Of a stretch of DNA of 13,062 nt, positions 1-8,222 are shown piece by piece. Position numbers and translations under genes: made by a program. How positions within the stretch are numbered: the first letter of the stretch is position 1; each line of letters begins with the position of its first letter. Under the pieces are notes generated by a model, which ran no database searches, had not been told where the DNA came from, and saw only the letters and a list, made by a program, of their open reading frames with translations. This stretch comes from Desulfobacteraceae bacterium (lineage in GTDB: Bacteria; Desulfobacterota; Desulfobacteria; Desulfobacterales; ETH-SRB1), in contig JABMRH010000059.1 in assembly GCA_013202725.1 (NCBI GenBank), positions 1 through 13,062 on the forward strand, written 5' to 3'.

Positions 1-2
1 AC

Positions 3-3000
3 AAAGAACCGTTTGATGAAATTTTTAACTATATATCCCATAAGCAAATTAACAAATGGCAGTCAATGACAGGCAAAATCGCCAGGCAAAAGGGTATCGA
101 CTCTAAAAAAGTCTTGCAAAACCTTGTAGAAATGCCTGCATACAGCCAGATTGTTGAAATATACAAGGAGATTCCACAAAGACTGGTTGAAGCGGGCGTA
201 AAAAACGGCAAAGGCAACCTGTGGAAACTTATATTTCTTTTCCATATAATGAAGACCCCCGGGCTCTCGATCATTTACGAAGAATCTTTAAGAGATATTA
301 ACAAAACCCTTTCCTGGCTTATAGAGCATGAAAAAGGCTGGAATATCCGCAAACTGATACAGAAAACCTTTTCCATATTAAGAGGGCTGACCGATAAATT
401 TCCTGGTACTGTTTTAAACTGTGTCCTTAATATGGGTAAGGGAGTATACAAAACAGATCAAATCGACCTTGTGGATTTTTTTATTAATCACGTAGTCGGT
501 CTTGGTTTTCAGTCACCAATGATAAAAGGTGTCGGAAGCGACTGGCAGATACAGGTCAACAGCGCACACATACAAAATATAAGGACATGGTTGGAGCTTA
601 TTGAGCTTAACCCCAAATGGTCAACAAGGCTTCTTTCCCATCTTACGATTCATCTGTCTTTATGTGGTGTTTTTATCAAGGACACCGACCTGTTTTCACG
701 TGATGTTACACGATTTTTAAACAGCGATATCAGCCCTGTATATAATCTTGCAAAACAGCTCGCAAGGCTCTTTCCTGTATATTTTAATGATATAGGCGCT
801 GAAGGAATGCTAAGGGATATATCAACACAGCTCGATGAATTAACGCACCGAAAGGATGTTCTTATACATTTTTTGCGAAAACATAGTCATGTTGAAAGCA
901 GTAACAGGATGATCGGCTTTATGGAAGCGGTTATTAATTTCTGGCAAACCAGAGACAGGGAGCTTCTCAAGCCTTTTATCCCGCCAGGCATCTTTGATCA
1001 AATCGATATTCGCGGCCCTTATATTGATGGCGTTCACAGGGTAATGTTACATCTTAAGGCAAAGGAGCAATATTTGCCGACAGACCTTATTGTTTTAAAC
1101 GAAAAAGAATTACAAAGCCATCTATCAGATATTTCAAAGGTATCTGAAAAAGATATTAACCGGGTGAAATTAGCCATATCCTTTTACAAACTTTTACATC
1201 AAAAATACGATCTCACATTCGGCTTAAAATCAGACAGCGAAATCGACCATTATCTTTCGCAGTTTAAAATCGATGCATTTCCGGATATAGATGCGCTTAA
1301 AAAAGCTCTTATTGAACCTGATTTACAGAAAAGGCTTTACATGCTGCTTGATTATCTTGAGCTGCTCAAAAAAATCATAATTTCTTCAAAATTGTATGAG
1401 GTTAGGGAAGACATTTACAAGAAAAGACATTTTGCTGTTGATATACCGTCTATATACGGGTTTTACCACGAAAGAAAATTTGATGCGCTTGGGCTTACCT
1501 TTAGGATAGAATCGATAGTCAATGTTCTGTTTGAGGGATTTATTGAAAGTATTGATCTCAGCATTATCACCAGGGCCACTTTTTATCAGATTTACGACCG
1601 GTTAATATTGTTTAACAGGGCGTTGCAGTTAAATGGAATTTCATCAATCGAGATGGAGCGTCAACTCGATCTTTTAGCCAGTCTGCTCGAGGTAAGGGGT
1701 TTTACCTTTACCCAGTATGTCGATATATTCAAAGGCGTTACACTTGCTGTAAAAAATATAATTAATGACTATTTTCACAATATCCACGAACAGAACCTGA
1801 GTGTAATACTGGCTCAAACCCCTTCTGATCGTATTTTAGAGAAATATCTTCCCAAAGAGGGGATGATTGACTCTGAAGAGCTGGCGCACAGGGTGTCGGA
1901 AATCTTCTTCCGCGACAGGCTGGCGCTGTCATTAGGGCTTCAGCAGTTAGACCTGTTTTTAGGCAGAATACTGAATACACTTTTTCACCAGTCGGATAAA
2001 CTGCCTAAAGATAAGCTTCACCAGCTTCTCAACTATGACCCTCAACGGGCTTTGAGCCCTTTTGTGCCGGTAAACAAAAAGGTTTTTGGATTGATATATC
2101 TTGGCAACAAAGGGTTTAACATAATTAAGCTGAAAAATTATGGTTTGCCGGTGCCTCCGGGTTTTATTATTACTACGGAGGTATTTCGTTCAAGAGAGGT
2201 GATCGAAAATTTTCCTCCGGCCCGGCAGTATTTCAGAAAACAGATATACAGCCTGATATCCGACCTGGAAAAGGTTACGAAAAAAGTATTTGGAGACCCG
2301 AAAAATCCTTTGCTCCTTTCTGTTAGAAGCGGGGGAGCTGTTTCACAGCCTGGAATGATGTATACCTTCCTTAATGTTGGATTAAATGAGGAAATTGCAG
2401 ACGGGATTGCCTCACAAACCGGCAACAGCTGGTTTGCATGGGATAATTATCGCAGGTTTCTCCAGTGTTATGGCATGTCATTTAATCTTGAGAGGAATGA
2501 TTTTGACGCAATTATTAACGAGTTCAAGCAACGCCTTAGCATTCCTTATAAAAGAGAGTTTTCCGGCCAAGAGATGAGAAAAGTGGCGCTGGCTTATAAG
2601 GATATGATAAGGGATGCTGGAATTGATATTATAGAAGATCCGTTCGAACAACTGTATCTGGTAATAAAAAGCGTCCTTGGGTCCTGGGAATCATCGAAAG
2701 CCAAAGCTTACCGTAAAATTATGGGCATATCGGATGACTGGGGCACAGCCGTTACTGTTCAGGAAATGGTTTTCGGCAATCTTGGCCAACAGGCGGGTTC
2801 AGGAGTCTTTTTTACCCATAATCCGAGATGGTCGGGTGATATCTTGATGTTGTGGGGCGACTTTACACTTGGAAATCAGGGTGAAGATGTGGTTTCAGGG
2901 CTTGTCAATACCATGCCGATTTCAATCAATCAGCAGAATATTGAAATGAGGCAGACCGACATAACCCTTGAGTCACATTTTCCGCTTATTTTCAAGGCAT

Positions 3001-3560
3001 TGAAAGATTGGTCGAGCGAATTAGTCTATAAAAAAGGTTGGAGCCCACAGGAAATCGAGTTTACATTTGAGAGCCCTTCAATAAAGGATCTGTATCTGCT
3101 CCAGGCCAGAGATATGACTATGAGAGAGAGGAAAAAGGTTCTGACCTTTGATCCCGCGAAAATCTCAGAGGACAAATATTTAGGGCACGGTATCGGAGTC
3201 AGCGGCGGAGCAATGAACGGCCGAGTGGTTTTCAGCCTGGATGAAATCGATAAATGGAGAAAGCTGGAGCCGAAAACACATTTAATCCTTCTCAGAGCAG
3301 ATACTGTTCCAGATGATATTCAGGAAATATATGCCTCCGACGGCCTGCTTACCGCGCGTGGAGGGTTAACATCCCACGCCGCTGTCGTGGCTCACCGGCT
3401 TGGCAAAACATGTGTGGTTGGATGCGTGGATCTTGTCTGTAATGAAAAGAAAAAAACCTGCCTGTTTAACAAGATATCATTAACAGCCGGTGATTATATA
3501 AGCATTGACGGTCGTGAAGGCTCTGTTTATCATGATCTTATTGGTATCAAAGAAAGTTAG
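3..3560 (+). CDS. PPDK/PEP-synthase-like ATP-grasp and phosphohistidine protein, no PEP barrel (5'-partial)
   Basis: The frame is open to the left edge, so the true start is outside the window; residues are numbered from the Met codon at 66. Residues 1 to about 670 look helical and I do not recognise them. From about 670 the protein aligns with the pyruvate phosphate dikinase ATP-grasp domain: LGNKG (K682), PVPPGF, SVRSGG (R754), PGMM, WDNYRRF, GTAVTVQEMVFGN, GEDVVSG, EIEF (E996, E998) and LLQAR (Q1013). A swivelling phosphohistidine domain follows (about 1040-1164), with GGLTSHAAVVA placing the acceptor His at 1104. The protein stops just after YISIDGREGSVY, where PPDK would continue into its PEP/pyruvate TIM barrel. 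It therefore probably takes phosphate from ATP onto His1104 and passes it to an unknown acceptor, perhaps bound by the N-terminal region. It is not a normal PPDK or PEP synthase. Family call is firm; function is unknown. Confidence 0.85.
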   Translation, partial: KEPFDEIFNYISHKQINKWQSMTGKIARQKGIDSKKVLQNLVEMPAYSQIVEIYKEIPQRLVEAGVKNGKGNLWKLIFLFHIMKTPGLSIIYEESLRDINKTLSWLIEHEKGWNIRKLIQKTFSILRGLTDKFPGTVLNCVLNMGKGVYKTDQIDLVDFFINHVVGLGFQSPMIKGVGSDWQIQVNSAHIQNIRTWLELIELNPKWSTRLLSHLTIHLSLCGVFIKDTDLFSRDVTRFLNSDISPVYNLAKQLARLFPVYFNDIGAEGMLRDISTQLDELTHRKDVLIHFLRKHSHVESSNRMIGFMEAVINFWQTRDRELLKPFIPPGIFDQIDIRGPYIDGVHRVMLHLKAKEQYLPTDLIVLNEKELQSHLSDISKVSEKDINRVKLAISFYKLLHQKYDLTFGLKSDSEIDHYLSQFKIDAFPDIDALKKALIEPDLQKRLYMLLDYLELLKKIIISSKLYEVREDIYKKRHFAVDIPSIYGFYHERKFDALGLTFRIESIVNVLFEGFIESIDLSIITRATFYQIYDRLILFNRALQLNGISSIEMERQLDLLASLLEVRGFTFTQYVDIFKGVTLAVKNIINDYFHNIHEQNLSVILAQTPSDRILEKYLPKEGMIDSEELAHRVSEIFFRDRLALSLGLQQLDLFLGRILNTLFHQSDKLPKDKLHQLLNYDPQRALSPFVPVNKKVFGLIYLGNKGFNIIKLKNYGLPVPPGFIITTEVFRSREVIENFPPARQYFRKQIYSLISDLEKVTKKVFGDPKNPLLLSVRSGGAVSQPGMMYTFLNVGLNEEIADGIASQTGNSWFAWDNYRRFLQCYGMSFNLERNDFDAIINEFKQRLSIPYKREFSGQEMRKVALAYKDMIRDAGIDIIEDPFEQLYLVIKSVLGSWESSKAKAYRKIMGISDDWGTAVTVQEMVFGNLGQQAGSGVFFTHNPRWSGDILMLWGDFTLGNQGEDVVSGLVNTMPISINQQNIEMRQTDITLESHFPLIFKALKDWSSELVYKKGWSPQEIEFTFESPSIKDLYLLQARDMTMRERKKVLTFDPAKISEDKYLGHGIGVSGGAMNGRVVFSLDEIDKWRKLEPKTHLILLRADTVPDDIQEIYASDGLLTARGGLTSHAAVVAHRLGKTCVVGCVDLVCNEKKKTCLFNKISLTAGDYISIDGREGSVYHDLIGIKES

Positions 3561-3567
3561 ATGAATT

Positions 3568-3596
3568 CGTAAAAAGTGGTTTTTTGACTTTTTACG
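3568..3596. repeat. Perfect 10-bp inverted repeat between two convergent genes (possible bidirectional terminator)
   Basis: CGTAAAAAGT (3568-3577) and ACTTTTTACG (3587-3596) are exact reverse complements around a 9-base loop. The element fills the 31-base gap between the PPDK-like gene and the convergent fusion gene and overlaps the fusion gene's TAA stop. The stem is AT-rich, so it is weak as an intrinsic terminator, although both sides are A/T-rich. The same core recurs at 8057-8068, which points to a dispersed repeat that may also end transcription on both strands. Confidence 0.6.
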
Positions 3597-5259
3597 ACAC
3601 CGCCGCTTTTAACCGCGGGAATTGTGTATCTTCAACAGCCGACAGGTTATATTTCAAGCTCTCTATTGCTGTTGGAATAAATTGCTCAAAATAGGTTTTC
3701 CCCTTAACCAGGCTTAAATGCCCGAACGCACCCAGTATCTGAAGGTTTCTTGTTATTGCGCAATACTTATAACACAAACAAAACTTCTTCTTGTCAATAT
3801 GAATATATGATGAAAGCTTATCAATACAATAATCAAGCAGTTGATACTGCACATTACAGGGAAGCGCCACGTATGGATCAACCAGCAAAGATGCAAGATC
3901 ATACTGAATCGGGCCTGTTCTGCCGCCCTGGAAGTCGATAAAATAAGGCTTTCCGTCTTTAATCATGATGTTTCTGGACTGAAAGTCCCTGTGCATAAAT
4001 CCATTAACTGAAAATTCAAGCGCCTTATCGGCAAGCAATATAAACTCATCCTTAAAATCATCATAGCATATATTGAGCTTAAGATATCTTCTTAAAAAAG
4101 CGTCAACAAAGTAGCGGCATTCATTTTCAAGAATAACTTCTTTGTCATAATATGGTGTCTGGCAGGTCCAGGATCGATCAAATTCTTTAACACCAACAAT
4201 CGACATCTTTATAAGAAGCTTTATAATTGATTTATAATAAAACAAAATCTTTTTGCCTGCTTTAACCTTTGCCTGGAGATTGACATCGCCTAAATCCTCC
4301 AGAAAAACAATTCCTGAAAAAGTATCATACAGATATATTTCGGGCACAGCTATTCCTTTATCGTACAGATGACGGCCGATTAAAATAAACGAATCTATCT
4401 CGGAGATTCCGGGCTCTTTTCTAATGCCGTGGTCAACCATTACAATGGATCGACCTGCTGCGGTCAGCCTGTACCACTTTCTGTCCGAACCATCCCCTTT
4501 CAGTTTTGAACATTCTATTTTTTTGCACACACAAGCAGGAAAAGCCCGCTTAAAAGCTTCGGGAGCCATCTTGTCAAAAACCGTCTCTTTATATCTTTCG
4601 GGTGTTCCAATATCCTTCCAGTAATATTTTTTTGAGATATAAGCTTTTATCTTTTTGCCTGATAATATTAACTTCCTGTACACATCGATACTGCTTGAAA
4701 AGACTCTATCCGGTATAAATTCAAGAATTTCAGGGTCAAGAACCTGTATTCCGGTAAAGGTGAGTTTCCTTGCATAACCGAGGTTTGCTTCTTTTTCCTG
4801 ATCATGAATGCCTGCGATAAAATCGTTTTTATCCACCCATACATTGTTAAACTCTGCGCAATCATGAAGAACTAATGTTGCCTGATGGTTATGACTTAAG
4901 TGGAAATCATATACCTTCCGCAGGTCAATATCTGTGACAATGTCGCTGTTTATAACCATAAAGGGTTGATTGTCCCAGAAATCGGCCGCATTCTTTATCG
5001 CTCCCGCTGTGCCTAAAATCACCGGTTCGTAACGGGTACATACAGGGATGGCATATTGTTGTGATGCTAAAAAGGAATCTATGTCTTTATACAGATGATG
5101 GGTATTTATGATAACGGCCTCACAACCTGCTGACTGAAGGCTGTAAATTATGATATCCAGTAAAGGACGACCTGAAATAGTAAACAAAGGTTTGGGTGTG
5201 AATTCGGTAAAGGGAAGAAGCCGCGTGCCCAGGCCGGCGGCAAGTATCATCGCCTTCAT
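3592..5259 (-). CDS. Nucleotidyltransferase-sugar kinase fusion, MurU/AmgK-like
   Basis: This 555-residue protein has two enzyme domains. Residues 1 to about 230 are a sugar-1-phosphate nucleotidyltransferase: LAAGLGTRLLP near the start, TPKPL at 21-25, LGTAGAI at 82-88, and VINSD with metal-binding D106. Residues about 245-545 are an aminoglycoside-phosphotransferase-fold kinase: GDGSDRKWYRL at 256-265, HRDFQSRN with catalytic D425 and N430, and IDFQGGRTGPIQYDLASLL with metal-binding D442. The GD(A/G)S and DFQ...GP..YDL signatures are those of AmgK, the MurNAc/GlcNAc anomeric kinase. In Pseudomonas AmgK works with a separate uridylyltransferase, MurU, to turn MurNAc into UDP-MurNAc and bypass the fosfomycin-sensitive step. 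One chain could do both steps in the cytoplasm. Another sugar or alcohol substrate, such as in a LicA/LicC-type route, is possible. It lies 143 bases downstream of plsB on the same strand. The ATG has only a GGGG stretch upstream as a possible ribosome site. Confidence 0.82.
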   Translation of the reverse strand: MKAMILAAGLGTRLLPFTEFTPKPLFTISGRPLLDIIIYSLQSAGCEAVIINTHHLYKDIDSFLASQQYAIPVCTRYEPVILGTAGAIKNAADFWDNQPFMVINSDIVTDIDLRKVYDFHLSHNHQATLVLHDCAEFNNVWVDKNDFIAGIHDQEKEANLGYARKLTFTGIQVLDPEILEFIPDRVFSSSIDVYRKLILSGKKIKAYISKKYYWKDIGTPERYKETVFDKMAPEAFKRAFPACVCKKIECSKLKGDGSDRKWYRLTAAGRSIVMVDHGIRKEPGISEIDSFILIGRHLYDKGIAVPEIYLYDTFSGIVFLEDLGDVNLQAKVKAGKKILFYYKSIIKLLIKMSIVGVKEFDRSWTCQTPYYDKEVILENECRYFVDAFLRRYLKLNICYDDFKDEFILLADKALEFSVNGFMHRDFQSRNIMIKDGKPYFIDFQGGRTGPIQYDLASLLVDPYVALPCNVQYQLLDYCIDKLSSYIHIDKKKFCLCYKYCAITRNLQILGAFGHLSLVKGKTYFEQFIPTAIESLKYNLSAVEDTQFPRLKAAVS

Positions 5260-5306
5260 AAATGCCCCGCTATGATTAACCTTATAACGTTACTTACCAT
5301 GTTAGA

Positions 5307-5387
5307 TGTCATTTCGAGAAGCGAAGCGACGAGAAATCTTATTATAAAACAAGTGGTTAAAGATTCCTCCCTTCGGTCGGAATGACA
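5307..5387. repeat. Palindromic two-armed intergenic repeat (REP/MITE-like)
   Basis: This element begins TGTCATT and ends AATGACA. The left arm runs from GTCATTTCGA to AAATCTT (5308-5340). The right arm runs from AAGATTCC to GGAATGAC (5360-5386). Its reverse complement reads as a second version of the same GTCATTYCGA...AATCTT motif, so the element is one unit repeated in inverted orientation around about 19 AT-rich bases. Each arm can also fold alone (ATTTC/GAAAT at 5311-5337; ATTCC/GGAAT at 5363-5383). From memory, repeats of this GTCATTCCGACCGAAG type are scattered in many environmental genomes. It sits between plsB and the fusion gene, which it may separate or stabilise at the RNA level. 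No protein is encoded in 5260-5402. Confidence 0.7.
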
Positions 5388-5402
5388 AGTGTTGTTGTAG
5401 GG

Positions 5403-8036
5403 TTAAAAATAATTTAGATAACGCTGTATTGCTTTGGTATAATATTCAATCTTCTCAGTATCCTGCGAAGATTTAACTCCATGGGCAATGAAATAATCTA
5501 CTGCATTTTTATAGTTGATTTTTGAAAGAGCTTCTTTGCGCTCAATTTCTCTTTTTTTATACATACGATTCCCTGTGGCCTGTATTTTTTTCAAGATATC
5601 CTTTGTATTAGGCAAACTATTCGAGAACCGTCCCAAGTGCTTCAAAACTATCAGGTATGATTCAAAATATGTTTTAAGAAAGCCGGAAAACAGCTTCAGC
5701 TCTCTAAAGCCCGCCGATGTCAGGTTATATGTGTCCGGCAGTGTCGGATGAGGCATGAACACAGCATCATCAATAAATGCCTTTATGTTTTTCCGAATAA
5801 AATATTCTGATGTCTTGTCCACATCATATGCAAATTCATTTTTAAAGAATCCCTGAAGAAAATTATATCCAATGTTAAGATCGGATGCAGAAAACTGAAA
5901 TGCATCCTTTTCTAAAATCGCAAGAGATGTAAATGCCGCGGGAATAAAAAAGGCGATGCAGTTGTTTTTATAATATTCCAAAACCGGTCTCTTGTTTTCA
6001 TTTACCATAAATTGTGCGCCGGCAAATCGGCCTTCCATATTCTTTGAAGTCTGTATGATGAATTTTCTGTTAAGATAAGCATCAACAACCTGTTCAACAG
6101 CATAAACATTGTCAAGTAAAAGGGTGTCAGCCAGCTCGACTTTCTGTGACAACAGGTAATTCATATAGGTTCCCACATGTGACATAAAATGTTCATAAGT
6201 AAATCTTTTCTTAGAACAATTCAGAAGGACGCTTGCTACAAGGCCGTGCGGAGTCACCACCGAAACATTGTTTATGGCATTTATGATCCTGAACCCAAGA
6301 TTACGGGTCAGTGCATTCCGCTCCTTTGGCGCCATATCCTGGATCAAAATATTGCTTTGTGATAAAAGTTCGTTGAGCGAGATAGGCTGGTGGAATTTAA
6401 TATATATTTTTCCATACCTTTTCTTAAGCAGTTTTCTTGCTTTAATCATTTGCAATAAATTTTCCGGCTTTTTTTGTCCCCCTTCAATTTCGTTAAGATA
6501 TGAACTCTCCTCCATGACTCTGTCATACCCGATATAAATAGGCACAAATATCATGTCATCACAGGCCCCGTCTTTATATGCATTGAGCAAAATGGAAAGC
6601 AGCCCCAACTTGGGGAGTATCAACTTGCCGGTTCTACTTCTGCCTCCTTCGATAAAAAATTCTATATTAAATCCTTCTTCAAGAAGTTTATAAATATATT
6701 CTACAAAAACCTTTGAATAAAGCACAGCCCCTTTGAATGTTCGCCTGATAAAAAATGCTCCTCCCCCTCTCAATATGGAACCCATGGGCCAGAAAGAAAG
6801 ATTCTTGCCCGCGGCAATAAGCGGGCAAGGCATATTACTGGCATAAAAAAGATATGACAGTATCAGGTAATCTATGTGACTCTTGTGACAGGGAATCAGA
6901 ATCAACGGCCCTTTTTTTGACATGCTTTTTACCTTGTTCAGCACATCCATATTGACCGTAAACCCTTCAAATATTGTATTTGAAACCCATTTGATCAGCC
7001 CCGCAAGTATCTTGATTATTGCTATATTGTATTTGGCGGCAATTTCATCAAGATATTTATCGGCCTTTTTATGTGCCTGCTGAATCGGCATATTATGCTT
7101 TTTCGAATAATTCTCCATAAAGCTTTGAAGACGATCATTTGTCAGAATGCTTTCTTTAAGCTCTTCCCTTGATTTCAGGGTAGGCCCGATAGTGCTCTGG
7201 CGATGGCGGTTTATCTGAAGCAAAAGATTGCGTCTCAACACAAGCGACTGATATTCAATACCTCGATGGCGGATTTGCTCAGATCCTAAAAAATGCTTTA
7301 AATTAACCGGTTCAGATATTTCCATAAATACCTTCTCGGGATTTTTGAACAGGGTAACCAGACGCCTTATTTTTCCGGGTTTTTCTTCAGAGCCAAGCAG
7401 AATATCTTTTATAGTAGGAGTGTATCTAAGCGGCTCTTTACTGAAAAATACCAGTTGAGGAACAATAAAAATCGGCCTGTCACCTATTTCAACAGATTGC
7501 TGCATTTCGATAAGATATTGCAATGGGTCTGTCTTTTGTTTAACAAATCTGCGGTAAAAGCCTTTTTTTTCAACGAGAGACAGAAGACCTGACCCGCCGT
7601 TTATCAGTTCCTGCTTAATATATCCGCTTGCATAAGGATCGGGCAGAGACAGGTTGCTGAATATATAATCAAGATATGATAAAAAAATCCTCAGGATGCG
7701 CGAGGCAGGCTGCCATATAACCACCTTATAATCAAAGCCTATTTCAGGAAAGGCAAGTCCGTCCTGCTTATAGCGCGTATAATAAAAAAGATACTCAAAA
7801 TAGCTTTTATATTTAGTAACATAAACAACGACCCCTTCTTCCTTGAGCTTTTTAAGCGCCAGGATCTGTTCCTTGTTAATCTTAATTCCTGAAAAGAAAA
7901 GTTTCAAAATCCAGGAGGATAAAAAACCTATTTTCCCGGGCAAAAAGCAAAGATAGTGGTTGTGTGTGCCCTGAAGGGCTTTATTGATCCATGCCCTTAC
8001 CCTGTTTTTAAATTGTATCCATCTATATTTTATCAT
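5403..8036 (-). CDS. plsB: Glycerol-3-phosphate 1-O-acyltransferase PlsB
   Basis: PlsB acylates sn-glycerol-3-phosphate at position 1 from acyl-ACP or acyl-CoA, the first step of phospholipid synthesis, at the inner face of the cytoplasmic membrane. All four acyltransferase blocks are present: CHKSHIDYL with catalytic H384 and D389 (HX4D), GAFFIRR at 426-432, FIEGGRSRTG with E463 and G470, and VPIYIGYDRVMEE around 498-510. The region before the catalytic domain (residues 1 to about 370) and the long C-terminal region match the large PlsB architecture rather than the small PlsC or PlsY enzymes. At 877 residues it is somewhat longer than E. coli PlsB (about 807). The ATG at 8036 has no clear Shine-Dalgarno sequence, but the next in-frame Met lies far inside the conserved N-terminal region. 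The nucleotidyltransferase-kinase gene follows on the same strand. Confidence 0.95.
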   Translation of the reverse strand: MIKYRWIQFKNRVRAWINKALQGTHNHYLCFLPGKIGFLSSWILKLFFSGIKINKEQILALKKLKEEGVVVYVTKYKSYFEYLFYYTRYKQDGLAFPEIGFDYKVVIWQPASRILRIFLSYLDYIFSNLSLPDPYASGYIKQELINGGSGLLSLVEKKGFYRRFVKQKTDPLQYLIEMQQSVEIGDRPIFIVPQLVFFSKEPLRYTPTIKDILLGSEEKPGKIRRLVTLFKNPEKVFMEISEPVNLKHFLGSEQIRHRGIEYQSLVLRRNLLLQINRHRQSTIGPTLKSREELKESILTNDRLQSFMENYSKKHNMPIQQAHKKADKYLDEIAAKYNIAIIKILAGLIKWVSNTIFEGFTVNMDVLNKVKSMSKKGPLILIPCHKSHIDYLILSYLFYASNMPCPLIAAGKNLSFWPMGSILRGGGAFFIRRTFKGAVLYSKVFVEYIYKLLEEGFNIEFFIEGGRSRTGKLILPKLGLLSILLNAYKDGACDDMIFVPIYIGYDRVMEESSYLNEIEGGQKKPENLLQMIKARKLLKKRYGKIYIKFHQPISLNELLSQSNILIQDMAPKERNALTRNLGFRIINAINNVSVVTPHGLVASVLLNCSKKRFTYEHFMSHVGTYMNYLLSQKVELADTLLLDNVYAVEQVVDAYLNRKFIIQTSKNMEGRFAGAQFMVNENKRPVLEYYKNNCIAFFIPAAFTSLAILEKDAFQFSASDLNIGYNFLQGFFKNEFAYDVDKTSEYFIRKNIKAFIDDAVFMPHPTLPDTYNLTSAGFRELKLFSGFLKTYFESYLIVLKHLGRFSNSLPNTKDILKKIQATGNRMYKKREIERKEALSKINYKNAVDYFIAHGVKSSQDTEKIEYYTKAIQRYLNYF

Positions 8037-8050
8037 TGTTTATTGGATGA

Positions 8051-8119
8051 TGACGTCGTAAAAAGTCCCATCTGAAGTAGAATCCTGGACTTTTCACTAA
8101 AATTGACGAACTCGCAAAA
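8051..8119. repeat. Two degenerate copies of the TCGTAAAAAGTC repeat in the plsB upstream region
   Basis: CGTAAAAAGTCC (8057-8068) faces GGACTTTTCAC (8087-8097), an imperfect 11-bp inverted repeat with one mismatch and an 18-base loop. A third related piece, TGACGAACTCGCAAAAAT, lies at 8102-8119 and is followed by TTGCG, which can pair with its CGCAA. The 8051 and 8102 pieces both match the palindrome flank at 3561-3577 (ATGAATTCGTAAAAAGT). The block lies in the 186-base non-coding region between divergent plsB and the small membrane protein gene, upstream of both, so it is not at a transcript end here. Confidence 0.55.
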
Positions 8120-8164
8120 ATTAAACTTGCGTTCCTGTATTTATTATGATAATTTTTAATAAGC

Positions 8165-8170
8165 TATAAT
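8165..8170 (+). promoter_or_regulatory. Possible -10 box for the small membrane protein gene
   Basis: A perfect TATAAT sits 52 bases before the ATG at 8223 in an AT-rich stretch. No good -35 hexamer lies at 16-18 bases (TATTAT around 8142 is the nearest), so the assignment is tentative. A strong ribosome binding site, GGAGG at 8208-8212, lies ten bases before the ATG and supports that start. Confidence 0.35.
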
Positions 8171-8222
8171 TCAACAGAAAAAAACTTCTAATGTATTTTA
8201 GTTTAATGGAGGATGGTTTTTT

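Noticed and set aside
2138..2425. Minus-strand open frame of 95 codons inside the PPDK-like gene
   Set aside because: It is antisense to the conserved ATP-grasp motifs, has no family resemblance and no ribosome site; it is a shadow of the real gene.
3..3560. Possibility that the PPDK-like gene is a broken PPDK with a lost 3' end
   Set aside because: The stop falls exactly at a domain boundary, no barrel-coding remnant follows in any frame, and the long N-terminus is not a PPDK feature, so this looks like a designed architecture rather than decay.
5260..5402. Small gene between plsB and the fusion gene
   Set aside because: The stretch is dominated by a palindromic repeat and has no start codon with a ribosome site leading a usable frame.
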